Of a stretch of 64,000 bases of DNA, positions 9,501-20,029 are shown piece after piece; within the stretch, counting starts at the first letter, position 1; the number at the start of each line of letters is the position of its first letter. The stretch spans positions 23,323,975-23,387,974 of the forward strand of contig JALGQZ010000011.1 of the NCBI GenBank assembly GCA_023105745.1, written 5' to 3'. The notes under the pieces were generated by a model. The model was not told the origin of the DNA and searched no databases. It was given only the letters and a program-made list of their open reading frames with translations. The stretch is from Austropuccinia psidii (Eukaryota; Basidiomycota; Pucciniomycetes; Pucciniales; Sphaerophragmiaceae). Both the position numbers and the translations under genes were made by a program.

Positions 9501-10193
9501 AGTTTTTGTGAATAATTCAGTGATTGAGGATAATCTGTATCTTCTTTCAGGTGAGACTGTTCCCCATCTTCTTTTCATATCCACTTTCAATTGATCCCAA
9601 TCAGCTGTTTCATATCCCGGCATTCCTTCAATATGATAACTGATTTCTTCATCTTTTGTCCAAAATGCTATTTGTCTTGCAATGTCTCTTCCACTTGCTC
9701 CTTCAATTTCTGCAATATTTTCAACTTTCTTGATGAATCTTTCAACATCCTTTCCATCAAACCACAAGTTATAGTCCTTGGCTCTGATTTTCACTATTGG
9801 AGTAGTGTTTCTTGGAATTTCTTGATGTGATGGAGTTGAAATTTGAGCAGAAATGTTTACTCTTCTTGGTAAAGTACTTTGTCTTTGTTCTGTATAAGGT
9901 GTTGATGTGGCCATGGGTCTAGGATAAGGTGAAGGTGATCCATGCTGCCTGAATGATCTTGGGAGGGTGGTTTGTTCTTCAAGTGGACTATTTTGTGGAG
10001 TATAACTTGATGATTTATTTTTGCCTTCCTTTTTGATTAGTGCTAGTAATTCTGCTTGCATTTCTAGCATCTTCTGCTGAAGTCTCTCTGTTGAAGCAAT
10101 TTCTTCCTGTCCTTCAACAGTTTCTTCATTAAAGTTTTCTTCCTGGATTTCTTCAATACTACCAGGTAATTTTGATGATGAAGGTTTATCCAT
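6564..10193 (-). CDS. Gag-protease polyprotein (ORF1) of an LTR retroelement without visible RT
   Basis: An intact frame encodes 1209 aa from the ATG at 10191-10193. The frame is open back to about 10460 without an ATG, so a spliced or non-AUG extension is possible. Domains in order: a low-complexity N-terminus; a capsid-like gag core (about residues 140-315, with FWTKDEEISYHIEGMPGYE); a CCHC zinc knuckle C-x2-C-x4-H-x4-C (residues 444-457); a charged linker; a retropepsin-type protease with DTGAELN (catalytic Asp about 746) and the later VLGRPFLADN strand; and a C-terminal domain shared with ORF3. No reverse transcriptase, RNase H or integrase follows within the window. The expected role is capsid formation and self-cleavage. 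Decayed copies lie at 50697-54417 and 44430-46556. Confidence 0.88.
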   Translation of the reverse strand: MDKPSSSKLPGSIEEIQEENFNEETVEGQEEIASTERLQQKMLEMQAELLALIKKEGKNKSSSYTPQNSPLEEQTTLPRSFRQHGSPSPYPRPMATSTPYTEQRQSTLPRRVNISAQISTPSHQEIPRNTTPIVKIRAKDYNLWFDGKDVERFIKKVENIAEIEGASGRDIARQIAFWTKDEEISYHIEGMPGYETADWDQLKVDMKRRWGTVSPERRYRLSSITELFTKTQQEGGIRNMTQYRKFIGEYEAIITYLKRYQYIQGDINHNQEILASLSTSVQESIYKEMIKDRAMVQALDGGYIIPRLDILKLYIEQDLEAKVLIQQKEFSKPKPPEKKTRFEDESWDEVLKQVKELTQKIKNPPQPEPQPRNEGKESVKEVLNQLKSLSEAVNPPRRNWNNNQEQRLPQNNQPYRPRNPLPPFSSSYQPYIPAQMAPRPPMKCAYCKEEGHSATRCTHLAEDLDRRIVRTQGASYLFPNYQRVPMEGNESAKDIVRAFAKEQAELNKKFMEKPIVKEKPAEEVKPTEKKSEDKSTSIAHVEDWSNWKPPTISSANDPFESHIGLRQTKQRLERQSQNQEPKKKAEIPGSYIEEEKEEERVIIPTKFQNSNIPKFDQHEEEIENIDNKNEDEEIPKEEKKLRKPQKKQVETKLEIDKIIKKIMQQKINLTIEEILRMSPNFVHKLQELSEKDKEKIKSLNSMDLQERLLTFGFKEIPKPKIHYACPLGFMEIFIGKEEYPIRALVDTGAELNIIPEEIAIKASLTTRNLNMNLRGIGGHTTSLVALSEFTPIILASGEETLIHFFIAKGSVHTVLGRPFLADNNIRLEFSHKQGEILSYQEPDGRRLCMPICKPQALGWQTGPPRGMDLCNMATLVRNNPGKKFQNAKGDNTIINLTQKTQELSISPKGDEFGQDLQNTQWPNNLKRQLEDPNSEDELPNIVYKPINNNEETFQILVDGNEKIYGNPFKTKTKRKKVRFSEHHELSDEEIINDIEKDLRIMQERDKNSKETYHINFLDRPLNNQEEPYEWQLENPEFIQQPPNEDDETESILENEYNYLYLPYITFEDLYGDEAQEILCEDKYLCQLPGANLNKIQFLEILTEEGIKGNLSNQFWDKKFSMGTLPRRGLYFNQIWAQWYLGLNGSTYQTGRIKWIGDGYIFIDEDLWWSEFPSEPEIEERNNFVEALKDLILVRLLNRHSPFPLGGAQL

Positions 10194-10548
10194 TTTTGGT
10201 TGGTTTATTTCCTCCTTTGATTTTGGTGTTGAGTTATTGATTTTATTTCTTTCAAGGAGATCAAGGAAGAATTTTTCCACAACCTTCAAGTCCCTTTTAT
10301 TGGTTCTTGGTGTTGCAATAGGAAAATTAGAATATTTTTCTGATTCCTCTCCTAATTCTGATTCTTGTTTGGGTGGATAATAGTAATGGTCAGAGTGAGT
10401 TGATGATTCAGATTCTTGAGATGATGGTTTTTGCTGATTTTGATTATTTGAATCCAGTTTTTGTTATAGTAGTAATATCTTTTAATGTAGTTTTTTTTTT
10501 TGATTTATTGGAATTTTATTTATATGTTATTGAAGTTTGAGGTTGACT

Positions 10549-10569
10549 GGCCACTGTTGGGACACCAGA
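10549..10569 (-). promoter_or_regulatory. Primer binding site-like sequence of copy A
   Basis: Two bases beyond the LTR end, the sense strand reads TGGTGTCCCAACAGTGGC, starting with the TGG expected to pair with a tRNA CCA tail. The identical sequence follows the LTR of copy B at 50412-50429. Which tRNA would prime was not determined. Confidence 0.7.
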
Positions 10570-12470
10570 TGTGGGAACTCCTCTTGTGTGGGATTAAAAT
10601 GAGGCAGTACCTGGAGGGGGAAATCACAGGTAACTAGTTTTGAATTGCTAATAACTCCTGTAACCAAGGGTGGCAAGGGTGTATTGCCTGCCCCTCCTGA
10701 AATACTGAACAAAATCTTCCTTGGAGCTCACAAACCAAAATAAAATTAGTAAGTGGCTTTACAACTGCAGAAGACAAAATTCAGCAGTCTCAGATCAGAC
10801 CTATTCAATAAATGATATGAAAAATAATGTCAGTAATTTTGGTTAATTTTTAGATTTAATGAAATACTTGTCTGTTTTAATTTTAATCTTTTGGTTAAAT
10901 TGAGGTGAGTGGTTTCTTCTTGGTGATAAAATTTTTGTAAGATGAGTTATTTAAGGTGTTCAGAAAAATCTGGTGAGTGTTGGTAAAGGTAATTTTTTTG
11001 TTAAGGTATAGTTATAATAGAGTAAATAATTTTTTAAAGGTTTGTTATTCTTTTTTAAGAGTGTTAATAGTGAGATAAAATAGTATTTGTTAAATTTAAG
11101 AGGTAAGATTTCTTTGATATTGGATTTTTTAAAGGCGTAAGTAATTTTTAAGTCTTGATAATTTGTGTTAATTTTACTGGATAAAATATTTTAATAGAGT
11201 AGTAACCCTAATCTTGGGTACTGGGTAATTTTTAATAATAATTTTTAATTTTTTTTTTAATACTAAGATTCCACTGAGCTTAGCTACTGGGCAATCTTGA
11301 ACACTATACTTCCACTGAGCTTCAGCTACTGGGCAAGTAAATTCACTATAATTTGCTGGACTACCTCCCAGATGAGGGATGACTTATTCCTGTGCTTGTA
11401 ATGTGCAGAGGATATATTGTGCATGGGATATAATTTTCATCATGTGACTCTGTTTTTGGTGAGGACCTTTGTTGCATGGGTCTGGTGATTTAAGGTTTGG
11501 TGATAATTTTCTCTCTGCACAGCCTCCATTTATCACATGATTATCTTTTGGTGGACTAATTATGATGTGATATTCTTGGATTTTCCTTGCATGCATGAGG
11601 TGATTCAATTTTGGCTGGGGATTTTTGTTGTGCACAGCCTCTTTCTTGTCACATGATATTCTATTGGTGGATGCAGTATCACATGATGACCTTGTAATTC
11701 CTTTGCATATGTCCTATTTTAGGTTTGGTAGAAGTGGCTGTGTAATTTATGCAGGTGTCATGTTTGTTTTTCTTCTTTTTGAACTTTAAAATGAAGTCAG
11801 GTGATAACTTCTTGCACTGGTGAATTTACTGTTTTTATGAGATGATGTGATTTTTGATTTTGACACATGCTGTGCATAGTCAGGTGGTTGAGATTTAATT
11901 GGAATTGTGTACTGCATGCAGCCTGTTGTAACTAGCTTTGGTTTGCATGAGGTGATGAGTGGTGTAAATAATTTTGATTTGGTTTTAAGGTTTTAAGTGG
12001 GGTTACTGTGGATATAAGATAAGGTACTCCTGGGGCTGTGTTGTAAATGAATTGCAGGAATTCCATGGAGTTGAGCTTTGCATCATGTGACTTTTCTATG
12101 TTAAGTTCTAGGTTGCTGTGTAGTTCATGCAGGTGTCCTTTTCTTGCTGCATGAGTCCTGTGGCTATAAGGGGGTGTAAAGCTGGGTGGGGTGTGTAATC
12201 TAAAGGGTGGTACCTCATTTGTTGTAACTAGTTTGCTATATGTAAATTGATTTTTTACATATGCATAGTGAAATTGAATAAGTTATTTAAACACATACAC
12301 TTCCCTTTGGTGCCTGTGCCATGGTTTTATGAGTTAAATCCAGCTTCTTGCTGTAAAATTGACCTTTTGGTGTAAAATTTAAGTGTAAGTCTGCCTGTAG
12401 GCTGGATTTCCTGCTGTTATAGGGTACTATGAGCTTGAGCCTGGTGAAAAAAATGGTATGGAATACCACA
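10570..12470 (-). repeat. LTR of copy A (about 1.9 kb)
   Basis: In plus-strand coordinates it begins TGTGGGAACTCCTC and ends GGTATGGAATACCACA. On the minus strand it therefore starts TGTGG and ends CCACA, as expected of an LTR. It aligns along most of its length with 48430-50409. The R/U5 side (11200-11345) has tandem copies of a CAGTAGCT-CAGTGGAA phrase. Relative to copy B, about 100 bp holding the CATAAATAGAGGGG TATA region is replaced by an unrelated 30-40 bp near 11400-11440. The intact-coding copy may therefore lack its usual core promoter. The partner LTR lies outside the window. Confidence 0.8.
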
Positions 12471-12589
12471 CCACCTAATCCGCGGCGACGCTTTGCATGA
12501 TTACGCGCCCGCACCGCCCTCAAGATGTGACTCTGACACTGCCCCTCCATCTCCATCCTCACCACTCCTTACGCTTTCACACCCCCGCC

Positions 12590-13165
12590 CTTACCATCTT
12601 TATGCTCACGTGGTTCCCTCCCGACATGCCTCCAACACCGCTAGACATCCTTACACTTGTGTAGTGCCCTCCCGACACTGCTTACCATCCTTACGCTTGC
12701 GGAGTGCCCTCCCGACATGCTCCCAACACAGCTTATCCTTACACTTGTGTAGTGCCCTCCTGACACTGCTTACCATCCTTATGCTCGTGGAGTGCCCTCC
12801 CAACACTGCTTACCATCCTTACGCTCGCGGAGTGCAGTCCCGACATGCTCCCGCACTGTGTATCATCCTTACGCTTGCGGAGTGCACTCCCAACACGCTC
12901 GCGGCACTGCTTACCATCCTTACTCTTGCGGGGTGCCCTCCCAAAATGCTCCCAACACCACTTATCCTTACGCTTGTGTAGTGCCCTTCCAACACTGCTT
13001 ACCATCCTTATGCTTGTGAAGTGCCCTCCCAACACTGCTTACCATCCTTACGCTCGCGGAGTGCACTCCCGACATGCTCCCAACACTGCTTACCATCCTT
13101 ACGCTGGTGGGGTGCCCTCCCGACATGCTCCTGACACCACTTATCCTTACGCTTCCGTACTACAT
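12590..13165. repeat. GC-rich minisatellite with a 40-51 bp unit
   Basis: About a dozen imperfect tandem units run through here. The consensus core is ACCATCCTTACGCT then YGYGGAGTGCCCTCCCGACA. Unit lengths alternate between a short and a long form with an extra ATGCTCCCAACAC. Reading frames on both strands are by-products of the repeat. The ATCCTTACGC core recurs in the minisatellite at 20030-20530. Confidence 0.85.
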
Positions 13166-13695
13166 CCATAGTGTACGGTGGCTTGTTGGCGTACACAATG
13201 AACGCAATTGCCAAAATATGCTGAGTGGCCTTCTCTGCCAACAGGACCTAAGGGGAAATTGGTCAGTATATTCACAATGTTGTGGTTAGGGTTTAAATCA
13301 TGAGACTCACAAATTAAAACATAATAAGTGGAATATATAAGACAAGAATTGTGTCTCCTGTTTCCCCAACAAAATCATTTTATTTCATATCATTCAAATG
13401 GAACACTTTGCTTAGTCCTTACCTCATGAGTGTTGAACAGTTCAAAAGTTGACTTTAGTAGGTTTCTCACTAGTCAACTTTATTCAATGTCTCACAGGGA
13501 AGTGATTTCATTTGCATGGTATGAAATAATTTGCAAAAAATTGCCTCCTTCAACTTTCCGACAAATTGCATTTTGCAAATGCGATTATTTTACTTCCACC
13601 TTTTTTCTTCAATTTGGATCTTTTTATTCAAAAATTTTCAAACAAGTTATCAATCAACTTGTCACCATCTATTTGCTTAATAAACTACCTCTGCT
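13166..13695. other. Spacer with possible LTR-tail fragment
   Basis: No supported gene. The stretch around 13303-13335 (GACTCACAAATTAAAACATA then AATAAGTGG) resembles part of the copy A LTR near 10727-10755. It may be a small LTR fragment. The short frame at 13430-13798 has no visible domain. Confidence 0.3.
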
Positions 13696-15762
13696 ATGGC
13701 CCAAACCCCGGGAAATTCATATGAGTTCAATGAACAACCAACTTCAACCCCAGAGAGTGGATGTGAAATCTCTGATATCGCCAGTAGTTGTGAATTAGGC
13801 ATTGAAGTAGAGAGCCAGTCACATGAAGATAATCAAGATCCACCAGTTCTTCCAGAATGTGAGTATGCATCCACCTTGAATATTTCTAATCTCTCAAAAC
13901 CTGATATTGTGTCATAGCCTTTATTTCAGGTCAGCCTCCAAGCTCTCAGAAACCAAATTTTAAAAGTTATGAGAAGGAAAAGACTGTTGAACCTTGTGCA
14001 CCGACAGAAGATGATGGGCAAGATGATGTAATTTTCAGTGGGGAGGTGGAAATTATATCCAAGGAACAATTTTTCTCCAACATTGCTCAAACAATCCCAA
14101 GGCTTGAAAAAATTCAAAATGATAGTAAAATTCCTGATTATGTGCGTCAAAAGATTGCTGAAGCCATGAGCTTGCTCAAAATGGATTTGAACTGTAAGTC
14201 CATTACTAATTACAACCAAAATTGATAAAAATAGCTGCTTACAGTATATGGGCAGGTGTGGAGGTGGGAGAATCTCTACCTGAAGGTTCTCAAGTCGTAA
14301 TTGGATTTCCAGGCAAAGGATTAGGAAAAAGACCAAATATACATGTGACCAAAAAAACAAACAAAAAACGCCATACCTTTGAAGCCGCAAAGGATTCTTG
14401 GGATCAAGGTGATGAAATGTTCAATGTTCAAGGGGACCATATTGATAATGAACCTCCACATACTGAACCCCCCCCATACTCAATGAAACAATCCATGATG
14501 AAGCTCCACATACTGAAAGCCCCCAATACCCAATGAAACAATCCATGATGAAACCCCTCCCGCCTCTCCTTGAAATATTCAATCCTTTCAAGAAAGGGAA
14601 ACAATTAAACATGATACAATGGGACGAGATATGACTGATATAATTCCTGACCCTGAGCCCAAAGTGTCATTGTCTGCTAATTTTCAAGGAATATTTTTAT
14701 CCCGCATGGAAGAGTTTTCAGGAATTTTGAATTATCATTCCAATATTACTCAACAATCATGGAAAAGGGGTCTTGATAATATCAATAGTATTTACAAAAA
14801 TCGATGGGACAATTTACCAACAAAAGATGCTCATACATTCCTGCCTGTTGGTATTAAGGTGATCAGTAACGAGAGCTTAAAATGTTGGCCTGGCTGGAGG
14901 ACCTTGAGATGGCAGGTGAGTTTTATCTTTGTGCATGATACATGGCTATTGGCTGTTGACTGGTGAGATAAATTGCAATATACAGGGTTAGAGTTTTTTA
15001 AGCCAACAGAAACAGAAGCGTCTTTTGATCACAACATTTGGAATCTCAAATTGATGAAGGAATCAGCTAAACCTCCAGAGAATCTCCCAAAATATGAACA
15101 CTCCTTCTTCAAAATGGTTCAGAGCCTTCTTTACCCCGCCAATCCAGTTAAACATTTTTGGGCAAATGTTATGTTTGAATCCATTAGGTTATTCTCATAC
15201 AATGTGATTGCATCCAAACGATATGTTGCACCAACTTCAAATTTGACCGATACTCTTGGACTCGAACGGGGAGCAGTTGAATACCTTGCCTCCTGCTTGA
15301 TTAAATCAAAGCGGGTGGCAGGGCTGACAATGGGATATCCACAAAGCCGCACAAGAACCTGGAGGATCTAATGGATACAGTTATCAATTTGATGATTGCG
15401 TACAACATGGTACATGCACATACAAAGGTCAAGGTTAATGGCATCAAAGGCAAACTCACGAACTCAAAAAAAATGTGGCCATCAAAGATCTTTTGACGTG
15501 TCACAAGAATCTCAGAATAAATCGGATTTGCTATGGTATATTAGTGGCATTCTGTGCGGAGGGGATTTGTGGTTTGATGGTATGCTCAGATGACTGGAGA
15601 ACAAGCTCAGTTAAAGGGGCTTTATCACTAATTGACATTTCCAAAAAGTTTTCAGAGGGTAAAAATCTAGTGGAGCCAGTGTGGCTATGTACTAATAAGT
15701 ATATATGTAATTTACTGAATAAAAGTTCTGTAAGGTTTGACTACAAAACAATAAGTAAAAAT
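13696..15762 (+). pseudogene. Decayed multi-exon gene of unknown function
   Basis: A spliced plus-strand gene can be followed. Exon 1 is 13696-13858 (ATG, MAQTPGNSYE), followed by an intron at 13859-13929 (GT..AG). Exon 2 is 13930-14193, then an intron at 14194-14255 with a TTACTAAT branch-like site. An open exon runs from 14256, and further coding stretches lie at 14619-14915 and 14985-15310, then to about 15490 in another frame. The first two exons join in frame. A short tandem duplication at about 14445-14560 then shifts the frame, and several stops follow. No domain is recognised. The protein is acidic and serine-rich at the N-terminus. It resembles repeat-associated rust proteins and I cannot assign a function. 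Confidence 0.5.
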
Positions 15763-15781
15763 TACTAATATTTTACTTATT
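15750..15781. repeat. Perfect 11-bp inverted repeat at the edge of the AT-rich element
   Basis: AATAAGTAAAA at 15750-15760 and its exact inverse TTTTACTTATT at 15771-15781 surround a 10-base loop. It sits at the junction between the decayed gene and the AT-rich LTR-like repeat, so it may mark an element end or an insertion scar. Confidence 0.6.
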
Positions 15782-17703
15782 GTACTATGAATGTCATTAC
15801 AAATGAAATAAATAAGATAAAAATAATTATAATAATAAAGAATTATTATAATTATGGTGTAAAAATAATTACATTATTAATAAAATATAATAATATAATT
15901 TATATTATAAAATATAAGATAATAAAATAAATATATTAATATAAAATAATCAATATATTCAAAAGCACTTTATTATTGTTACAAACAAATAATAAAGGCG
16001 TAAAAGATTGTTTTTATTTAATAAAAAACAATTAATAACAATGATATTACCAATATTAAAGCTATAAATTAATATAAATACTATTTATCTTAATTAAAGT
16101 ATTATTAAAAGAATAATAGAGAGAAAATTATTATAATAAGAGAAAATAACCTACTTTTAATACTCAATATAATAATTTTGAGATATTTTGCGCCAAATAA
16201 TATAAGTACAACTTATCCAAATTTTATTTACAATAAGAAATAGAGAAATTACAAATATTCTTGATTTTTACATGGAAATGAGATTTTAGAGAGATTTTTA
16301 ACAAAAACAATTAAATAAATGATTTAATCACGTCAAAATTGATGATTATAATAAGATGATCTTTGGACTTTGATAATATAAAAGTTTTTATATATAAAGA
16401 ATAAAGAAATTACCTTTTTATTGTATTGATTTAATGTTTTTGATGCGTCTGAGCGGAAAACAGAGTAAAAAGAGCTCTATTTATAGTAAATACCTCCCTC
16501 CTAGAGTCCAAAAGGCTTCTAGTAGACGTTTACTGATCACATCCACTGGGATTGATCAATATTTTAAGGTTTGGTGATGATTACATCATGATCAAACCAT
16601 ATTACATCATTATTACGCCATTATTTAGAGTTATCACTATAACTCTAATTTTGATGATGTCAAAGGCTTGACAGAACCCCAAAACTCATGGATTTTATTA
16701 GTTTTAATCATAAACTAATAATATTCACCAATCGTATCACTCATATGACTGTTAAACTTAATTTAAGGTTACAGTGAGTGATCATAAATGATCAAATTAA
16801 GCTCAAACTTTGATCCTTATTAACTTTGAAGATTTACATGCTACAGCCATTCAAAGAGTGAATTATAATAGCTTGGAAAAACCTTATTATTCTGCCAAGA
16901 GAATTTCATTACATCATCAAAACTCTATTTTTGATGATTTTTCTTGTAACTCATCTTTTCTGTCAAAATTTAATATTTTAAACTTCAAACTATGATTTCA
17001 AGGGGTTATACCTTGAATATTATAATAAAAAATACATCATTCTTGACGAATGAACTAGTGGAATCCAACTGTCTACTTTTTTTTAAGTTTGGACCACTTT
17101 CACAACAAAGTGGTCAACAGCTCTGTTGTGTTTAATCAATAATTCCTTACAGGTTTTAACCTTGTTTATAACTTGTGAAATAAACTTCATTTCTGTATTC
17201 CTACAGTAACTAAGGGATGACTTTATCTTTGGTTCATCACTCTATCATGTATTATTCAACAGATATTAGCTAAAATCCCTGAATATATGCATTGTCCAAA
17301 AAAGTGCATATATTCAGGTTAATTCCTTACGTATTGAGTTTGAAGCTTAGCTTCTTAATTGTTTTATATGTAGACCTTTATGGAGAATCCACTGGTACTA
17401 TTTATTTCACATGTTGTCTCATTGGTCTTTGAAATAAATAAGGATTAGTGTATTTAATAAGGTATTATTCCTTATAACTTATTAAATATTGACTTTACAG
17501 ATATGCCAGAAAAATGGTATAGGTGTATTTTACCATGGGAAATCCAATGGTATAATTTATTTCACATGTTTATTCCTTGGTTTTTAAGTTAAACCAAGTT
17601 TTATGTCAATTTATGGTATTTTTGTATTTTAAAAGTACTTATAATTATATTAAATATTTCTTGTGACCTTTTTGGGTATGTGGTCATATCTCAAAGGTTC
17701 ACA
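15782..17703 (+). repeat. AT-rich LTR-like repeat, copy 1
   Basis: About 1.9 kb of AT-rich DNA without a credible gene. It resembles 24960-26823 in order and in local phrases, most clearly the 3' tail: CTTGTGACCTTTTTGGGTAT against CTTGTGGCCTATTTGGGTAT, each followed by a CTCA..GGTTCACA-like end. A perfect 14-bp stem (CCTGAATATATGCA, 17278-17291, with its inverse at 17305-17318) lies in its 3' part. I infer a solo or truncated LTR. Exact ends and target duplications were not established. Confidence 0.5.
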
Positions 17704-18001
17704 AGTTTCTTCTTATCAGAGTCTTTTAACCCCACTGTACCTCTTAGATTTGAATTTGCACAATGCTTAGTATTAGACTTTGGTGATGCCTGGGTGGCAA
17801 AGCGCGGTCTTGGTTCAAGTTATGAGGTCACCTTGACTGTACCCAGGTCAGCTAAACTTACAACCAGGATTGACCCGTTTTAGATTAGCTTTGTACTAGA
17901 TAGATTGTAATTGAATTTTGCAAAGTTATTTATGAATTTAATAATCATGACTTCCTATCCTACTACTGCCCGGATGCCACAGTCTGAATACCAATAGTAA
18001 T

Positions 18002-18025
18002 TGTACGGCGGCATGCCTCCATACA
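18002..18025 (+). repeat. Palindromic repeat P, copy 1
   Basis: TGTACGGCGGCATGCCTCCATACA-like imperfect palindrome centred on GGCATGCC. The outer arms TGTA and TACA pair. It lies 0.5 kb upstream of the Tet-like gene. Relatives are at 19990, 24379 and 32173, all in the same orientation. Confidence 0.6.
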
Positions 18026-18585
18026 TCATTGAAAAGACTCCGACAAGATGCAAGCTGAGTCAGGCAGTTGTGCGCGCAAGTAGCACACGCAGGGGAATTG
18101 CGGGAGGTTGCATTTATCACTTCCCGCCAGCCCATAATAGGCCAAATGTTCCTGTGTCTTTCAAGAGGACTAGGATAACTAGGGATCCGCAGCAGGATGC
18201 ATATTGCATTTGCGTGTTCTTGCAATATTCCAAATGGTTGGATTGGAAAGTGATTGCATGGGAACATCAATATGTTTAATTGAATAATGCACTATCCACT
18301 GAAATTTTCAGGTTCAGGTATTTGAGATCGCGAATTTGCAAAGGTCAGGTGTGAGCTTTCTTTTTAGCCGCAATTAAAAAAGATTTATTGACTGCAATTC
18401 AATTTAGGTGATATTAATAAATCAGTAATAATTTGGTTTCATTTCATTTTCTGCTGCAAGCATGCCATTCACAAAAAAAAGGAAAAGAGCGTAAAAGGGA
18501 ACTTGCAAGAAAGCATTGGGCTGAGGAAGGAAAGTGTGAGTTGCTCACTTAATCTCAGTGTATATATATAGATATATATATATAT

Positions 18586-19704
18586 ATGCTTCCACATTTA
18601 TGTGGCACCCTCATTGGGCCCCACGGAAGAACATTGGCTTTAGTCGCTTCAGATTGTGCCAATGTCATGTGGGCTCCAACAGGGAAGTCAAATGATGTGT
18701 GCCGAAGAAAGCTCCTTGGGCATTGGGCACCATTCTGGACTCAAAACTCCTTAGCTTCAAATGGCAGGAAGCAGTATCTGATATCTTGTCTGCTTCAACA
18801 TATAGTGATCCCTCAACCACTCGGGAATAGTGGGAGATCCCAAAAGACAAATGAGCGCAAAACAACCCAAATGAATTGGTTGTTTTCCTCCTCTTGCCCA
18901 ACAGCACAAATATCAATGCCAGTTTCAGCAAATATCACCCCAAGTGAAATTCGGAGGGTTGTGGATGTCAATCAGATCAAACGCATTCACTTTGGCCATG
19001 TGGCAATTTTCTCTTCAACCGGATTACTCATTGCCTTTGTCAAATTCCGACCATTCACAACAATGAGTGAAGTCAAGGTCAATCAATGGGATGAATTATC
19101 ACAATTCTTATTTTGCAAAAAGAGATTCACCGACCCGATTGCAACAAATGGGACATTACTGGAGGGATTTATTTTTGCGATTGGGTGGTGCAAATGCAGC
19201 ACAAAGAATGAACAATTTGGTCTGTATGGAAGTGTTGGGAAAATTGAAAATTCAAAAGATGAATGGCGGAACCAAGGTGCCAATCTTAGCTCAGTGAGTT
19301 GCATTCTAGGTAAATCCTTACAATATGTTGGGGATAATTTATTTGAGAAGATTCAAAATTGCTACAACTCATTGGGGGTTCCATCTTTTGATCAAGTCAA
19401 CTATGAAGGCGATATTCCCGCAAATCAGGGTGCATGCGAGTTTGCTTCTGCACTCACTTTCACCATGAATGGATTCAAAAACTCACCTCATCTTGATAAG
19501 GATGCATCGCTGTATGCTTTGGGATGGTGGTTTCAAGCTGATAAGGGGACCGGCCAAATTCAAAGAGATGTGTCAAAGCAGTGTACAGGGGGAAAATTGA
19601 TTTTCCCAAATGCGCATTTTTGGATTGATCTATCCGCATGTCATGGGCTCATTCAGGTAGTTTGGGCCAGTAGTACATTTGTTCATTATACTGATCCAGC
19701 ATAG
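18586..19704 (+). pseudogene. Tet/JBP-like 2-oxoglutarate Fe(II) dioxygenase, truncated
   Basis: The 372-codon frame contains the hallmark HLDKDASLYALGWWF (HxD iron ligands), then a TGQIQRD stretch, GGKLIFPNAHFWIDLS, and a distal HYTDPA that supplies the second His. These match the Tet-like oxygenase family that is expanded in rust fungi. Family members oxidise 5-methylcytosine or act on other bases; activity here is not shown. The frame stops at TAG (19702-19704), but matching sequence continues in frame after it (DNKRTTLVGMSAQC). The stop therefore looks like a CAG-to-TAG change that removes the C-terminal strand expected to hold the 2-oxoglutarate-binding Arg. More stops follow. The true start lies upstream: a Lys/Arg-rich exon near 18480-18535 is plausible, and the listed ATG sits in a (TA)n tract. 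Confidence 0.72.
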
Positions 19705-19989
19705 GACAACAAAAGAACGACACTAGTGGGTATGTCCGCACAATGCTCAAGCAGGTTAGCAAAAACAATGTAGCAAAAAAAGCCATGGCTATTATGAGAT
19801 TGGCAAGAGAGTGGGCTATCACATCAGGGATGGTAATACAATCTCATGCCAATTCAAAGAATGAGGAGATTTGCATGTGTGTTGGGTAAATAATGGTGGG
19901 GTAAGGCAGAGGACAATACACACCAGGATTGGATGGTTTCGAGTGCGGCAGATGGGGTGTCTCACATGAAAAAGGGGTGAAGTGGATTA

Positions 19990-20013
19990 TGTACAGTGGC
20001 ATGCCATCATACA
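19990..20013 (+). repeat. Palindromic repeat P, copy 2
   Basis: TGTACAGTGGCATGCCATCA followed by TACA, extended by TA on each side. The same GTGGCATGCCA core and the same unpaired CA/CA bases occur in copies 3 and 4. It lies just downstream of the Tet-like gene and immediately before a minisatellite. Confidence 0.65.
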
Positions 20014-20029
20014 TATGTCCTGGTTTGTT

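Noticed and set aside
12493..13241. Several overlapping reading frames on both strands
   Set aside because: They are created by the minisatellite, whose unit gives open frames in more than one phase. No domain or splice structure supports them.
13930..14390. Minus-strand 154-aa hydrophobic frame
   Set aside because: It is the antisense of a spliced plus-strand coding exon. Its hydrophobicity follows from complementing an acidic coding sequence.
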